Position numbers and translations under genes: made by a program. The notes below the pieces were generated by a model, which was not told where the DNA came from, ran no database searches, and saw only the letters and a list, made by a program, of their open reading frames with translations. Of a DNA stretch of 7,533 bases, positions 4,959-7,533 are shown piece by piece (position 1 is the first letter of the stretch; each line of letters starts with the position of its first letter). The stretch spans positions 1 to 7,533 of the forward strand of contig CALFXN010000221.1 in the NCBI GenBank assembly GCA_937957815.1, read 5' to 3'. The stretch comes from an uncultured Synergistales bacterium. Its GTDB lineage: Bacteria > Synergistota > Synergistia > Synergistales > Aminobacteriaceae.

Positions 4959-6686
4959 ATGACTTTTTCGGTCCATACGGTCGTCAACGACTGCCAGGAT
5001 TGCTACAAGTGCGTCCGTGCGTGCCCCATGAAGGCCATCGAGGTCCGCAACGGTCATGCCCGCGTGATTCCCGAGAGCTGCGTCCTCTGCGGCAGGTGCG
5101 TCACCGTGTGCCCCGTGGGGGCCAAGAGGATCCGCGACGATCTCCGGCCCGTCCGCGAACTCGTCGCCTCCGGAAGGCCTGTCTATGCTTCCGTGGCCCC
5201 TTCATGGGTCGGAGTCTTTCCCGAGGTCTCTCCCTTCCATCTCGTAGCCGCTCTGCGTCGCCTCGGTTTCACGGCCGTCGGCGAAACGGCGCTCGGAGCC
5301 CAGGAGGTTTCCGCGCGCGTCTCGCAGATTCTGGAAACCGCGAAGCCCGGACTTTATCTCTCGACGGCGTGCCCGAGCTTCGTCCGCTATATCGTCACGC
5401 ACCAGCCTCGGCTCGTCCCGTCGCTGACGTCCGTCTCGTCGCCGCTCGTCGCACACTGCCATCTTCTGAGACGCACCATCGAGACCGACGCCGCGATCGT
5501 CTTCATCGGCCCGTGTATCGCGAAAAAGTGGGAGGCGGAGATGCACCCCGAGGCTCTCGACGCGGCTCTAACCTTCGAAGACCTCCGGAAGTGGCTCGAA
5601 GAGGATTCCGTCGATCCCCTGACGTTTCCCGAAAGCGACGGAACTTTCTTTCCGTATTCGGCCGAAGAGGGGACGCACTACCCCGCCGAGGGTGGCATGA
5701 ACGATACGATCCGCGCGTCGGGTCGCTGCCGGGACGTCAGGTTCGTCACGCTCTCCGGGCTCGACACGATCCGTCTGGCTCTCGAGGATGTCCGTCCCGA
5801 ACGGTTTGACGCCCCGGTCTTCGCGGAGTGCCTCGCCTGCACCGGAGGGTGCATCAACGGTCCCGCGTCCGCGTCTTCCCGTCCGGCGTTCGCGCGGTGG
5901 ATGGACGTCAAAAAGCGTGCGGGGAATCTTTCGGAAGCCTCCGGAAGGACGAATCGGATCGATCCGGGAGAACACTTCGCGCCGGCGGCTCTTCCCGATG
6001 TTCCGGTCACCGAGGAAGAGATACTCGGCGCGCTCCGACTCGTCGGCAAGATCAGGAAGGAAGACGAGATGAACTGCGGCGGATGCGGCTACGACACCTG
6101 TCGGGAGTTCGCGAGGGCATTGCTTCGCGGAAGCGCCGAGGTTACGATGTGCGTCTCCTATATGCGCAAAAAAGCGCAGAAAAAAGCAAACGCCATCCTG
6201 CGATGCATGCCGTCCGGCGTGGCGATCGTCGACCAGAACCTCTCGATCGTCGAGTGCAACGAACGGTTCGCCGCCCTCATGGGCGAGGAGATCCGGGCGC
6301 TCTACCTGACGACCGACGGGTTGCGCGGCGCCGACATCGAAAAGCTCGCCCCTGCCATCGCGAATATCTTCCGGGGTGTCCTCGAAACCGACCGCGACAT
6401 CCATTTCGATCATTTCGCGCTCGGGGAGCAGCTTTTCGAAATCACGATCTTTTCGATCGAACCACATCAGACTGTCGGCGCGGTCATTCTCGATGTCACG
6501 AGGCGCGAACTCCGCAGGGACCAGATCGCCCACAGGGCCGAAGAAGTCATCCGGAAAAATCTCGCCACCGTTCAGGAGATCGCCTGTCGTCTCGGCGAGA
6601 ACATGGCCGAGACCGAGATTCTTCTGCGGGCCATCGCCGAAGGCTACGGAACGGAAAACGATCGCGCACCGCGGACGCCCGCCTGA
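4959..6686 (+). CDS. hydS: Putative H2-sensing [FeFe] hydrogenase with PAS domain (HydS-like, group C)
   Basis: A 575-residue cytoplasmic iron-sulfur protein. Residues 8-56 hold two ferredoxin [4Fe-4S] motifs (Cys12/15/18/22 and Cys41/44/47/51). Residues about 72-320 are the H-cluster domain: TACPSF (Cys138), GPCIAKKWE (Cys186, Lys189, Glu192) and ECLACTGGCING (Cys294, Cys298) supply all four cysteines of the cubane. A four-cysteine FeS motif follows (Cys373, 376, 381, 398), then a PAS domain (about 408-512) and a charged helical tail (513-560). This architecture is known for group C enzymes such as HydS, thought to sense H2 and signal through the PAS domain. The proton-relay cysteine is Ala137, and the methionines before Cys186 and Cys294 are Gly184 and Leu292. 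Start at 4959 is fixed by GGAGG eight bases upstream; starts at 4938 and 4899 lie close to or within the promoter. No maturase (HydEFG), phosphatase or other partner is nearby, so the output is unknown. Confidence 0.92.
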   Translation: MTFSVHTVVNDCQDCYKCVRACPMKAIEVRNGHARVIPESCVLCGRCVTVCPVGAKRIRDDLRPVRELVASGRPVYASVAPSWVGVFPEVSPFHLVAALRRLGFTAVGETALGAQEVSARVSQILETAKPGLYLSTACPSFVRYIVTHQPRLVPSLTSVSSPLVAHCHLLRRTIETDAAIVFIGPCIAKKWEAEMHPEALDAALTFEDLRKWLEEDSVDPLTFPESDGTFFPYSAEEGTHYPAEGGMNDTIRASGRCRDVRFVTLSGLDTIRLALEDVRPERFDAPVFAECLACTGGCINGPASASSRPAFARWMDVKKRAGNLSEASGRTNRIDPGEHFAPAALPDVPVTEEEILGALRLVGKIRKEDEMNCGGCGYDTCREFARALLRGSAEVTMCVSYMRKKAQKKANAILRCMPSGVAIVDQNLSIVECNERFAALMGEEIRALYLTTDGLRGADIEKLAPAIANIFRGVLETDRDIHFDHFALGEQLFEITIFSIEPHQTVGAVILDVTRRELRRDQIAHRAEEVIRKNLATVQEIACRLGENMAETEILLRAIAEGYGTENDRAPRTPA

Positions 6687-6714
6687 CGGGAAACCGGATC
6701 CCACGCTTTGAAAG

Positions 6715-6735
6715 GAGAACCCCGCCCGCGTTCTC
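6715..6735 (-). terminator. Weak hairpin between convergent hydS and tex
   Basis: GAGAAC (6715-6720) and GTTCTC (6730-6735) form a 6-bp stem around a nine-base GC-rich loop in the 47-bp gap between the two converging genes; the tex stop codon overlaps one arm. On the minus strand CTTTC follows the stem, a poor U-tract. It may help end tex transcription, but the stem is short and nothing better is visible. Confidence 0.25.
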
Positions 6736-7487
6736 AGCTCTTCATTTTCTGCGATTTCATCGATAGAGAGATTCGTCGCCGCCGAAGATCGACATCGAGG
6801 ACGGTCACCTGGATACGCTGTCCGGCGCGAACGACATCGGCGGCATTCGAAACGAAGCGATCGGCAAGCTGACTCACGTGAACGAGGCCGTCCTGGTGGA
6901 CGCCGATGTCGACAAAGGCTCCGAAGGCCGTGACGTTCGTGACGACACCCGTCAATACCATTCCCGCCGACAGGTCGGTGACCTCCCGGACATTTTCCGC
7001 GAACGGGATCGCCTCGAACGAAGCCCGGGGATCCCGTCCGGGCTTCGCCAACTCAGCGAGGATATCCCGCAGCGTCGGAATTCCAGCCTCGGGACAGACA
7101 TACCGGTCGATGTCGATTTTGCTCCGCGTCGATTCGTCGCCGAGCAGGTCCGCAATCGTGCAGCCGAGATCCCCTGCCATTCGTTCGACGATCCCGTAGT
7201 TTTCCGGGTGGACGGCACTTGCATCGAGCGGGCGCTCTCCGGCGCGGATACGCAGAAATCCCGCGGACTGCTGGAACGCCTTTGGACCGAGTCGCGGGAC
7301 CTTGCGAAGATCCGATCGCGTCCGAAACGGACCGTTTTCATGCCTGTAGGCCACGATGGCAGCAGCGAGCCCCGATCCCAGTCCGGACACCGACGCGAGC
7401 AGTTGTCTGCTCGCGGTGTTGACCTCGACGCCGACGCTGTTGACGCAGGAACTCACTACATCGTCGAGCGCCTGTTTCAGAAGCTTT
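6734..7487 (-). CDS. tex: Tex-family RNA-binding protein, C-terminal fragment
   Basis: This is the last 250 residues of Tex, a cytoplasmic nucleic-acid-binding protein of about 720-780 residues linked to transcription and RNA handling. Visible parts are NSVGVEVNTASRQLL leading into tandem helix-hairpin-helix motifs (about 25-82: SVSGLGSGLAAAIVAYR, VPRLGPKAFQQ), a linker with DLLGDES and PTLRDILAELAKPGRDPR, and a C-terminal S1 domain (about 175-244: GMVLTGVVTNVTAFGAFVDIG, DGLVHVSQL). The stop is TGA at 6736-6734. The N-terminal two thirds are missing because the contig ends; an apparent ATG at 7504 and its peptide MCSSDL come from the adapter. It converges with hydS and is probably an unrelated housekeeping neighbour. 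Confidence 0.93.
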
Positions 7488-7533
7488 AGATCGGAAGAGC
7501 ACACGTCTGAACTCCAGTCACGTGGCCTTATCT
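7488..7533 (+). other. Illumina TruSeq indexed (P7-side) adapter, not genomic
   Basis: Starting with AGATCGGAAGAGC at 7488, this matches the TruSeq indexed adapter through CCAGTCAC (ending 7521), followed by GTGGCC (7522-7527) and TTATCT. GTGGCC followed by TT corresponds to TruSeq LT index 20. The adapter creates a false start and the peptide MCSSDL at the front of the tex fragment. Confidence 0.98.

Noticed and set aside
5568..6704. A 378-codon minus-strand frame antisense to hydS
   Set aside because: It has no family resemblance and no convincing ribosome site, whereas the plus strand encodes a clear multi-domain hydrogenase.
6711..6733. AAAGGAG after hydS as a ribosome site for another plus-strand gene
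   Set aside because: No start codon with a sensible frame follows; the region runs into the convergent tex gene.
45..7487. CRISPR array, transposon, tRNA, rRNA or attachment site
   Set aside because: No repeated spacers, transposase-like proteins, terminal repeats or tRNA-like cloverleaf sequences were seen; the genomic part is ordinary dense coding sequence.

Overview
This is a 7.5 kb bacterial contig bounded at both ends by Illumina TruSeq adapter sequence (1-44 and 7488-7533). Only about 45-7487 is genomic. The DNA is GC-rich (around 60% by eye) and densely coding. A TRAP transporter, a citrate/C4-dicarboxylate-type two-component system and a sensory-type [FeFe] hydrogenase together suggest a strict anaerobe. 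Synergistota, Spirochaetota or high-GC Clostridia would fit, but the taxon is inference only; no rRNA or tRNA gene is present.

Layout, read in the direction of the long minus-strand cluster: a membrane sensor kinase (4756-3182) and its CitB/DcuR-type response regulator (3185-2460), coupled by an ATGA overlap. A 213-bp intergenic region follows with a well-formed promoter and a perfect 8-5-8 inverted repeat against its -35 box. Then come dctP (TRAP binding protein), an 81-nt gap holding a strong RNA hairpin, dctQ (small permease) and dctM (large permease). dctQ and dctM are also coupled by ATGA, and dctM is cut off by the left end of the contig. The simplest model is that the kinase senses an external carboxylate and the regulator activates dctPQM from the inverted repeat, so that the solute is imported using an ion gradient.

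Divergent from the kinase on the plus strand is a 575-residue putative sensory [FeFe] hydrogenase (HydS-like, group C): two ferredoxin [4Fe-4S] motifs, a complete set of H-cluster cysteines, an extra four-cysteine FeS motif, a PAS domain and a helical tail. The cysteine that relays protons in catalytic enzymes is alanine here, as expected of H2 sensors. The divergent region carries opposed promoters with a single 14-bp palindrome midway between their -35 boxes, so H2 sensing and carboxylate uptake may share regulation (a hypothesis). Converging on the hydrogenase is the C-terminal third of Tex, an RNA-binding S1-domain protein, truncated by the right-hand adapter.

The most useful points for a reader are: the adapter ends, which create false protein termini; the hydrogenase sensor and its unusual neighbourhood; and a set of specific, testable regulatory elements (operator candidates, a 5'-UTR hairpin, a Shine-Dalgarno sequence in a hairpin loop, and an intercistronic hairpin).
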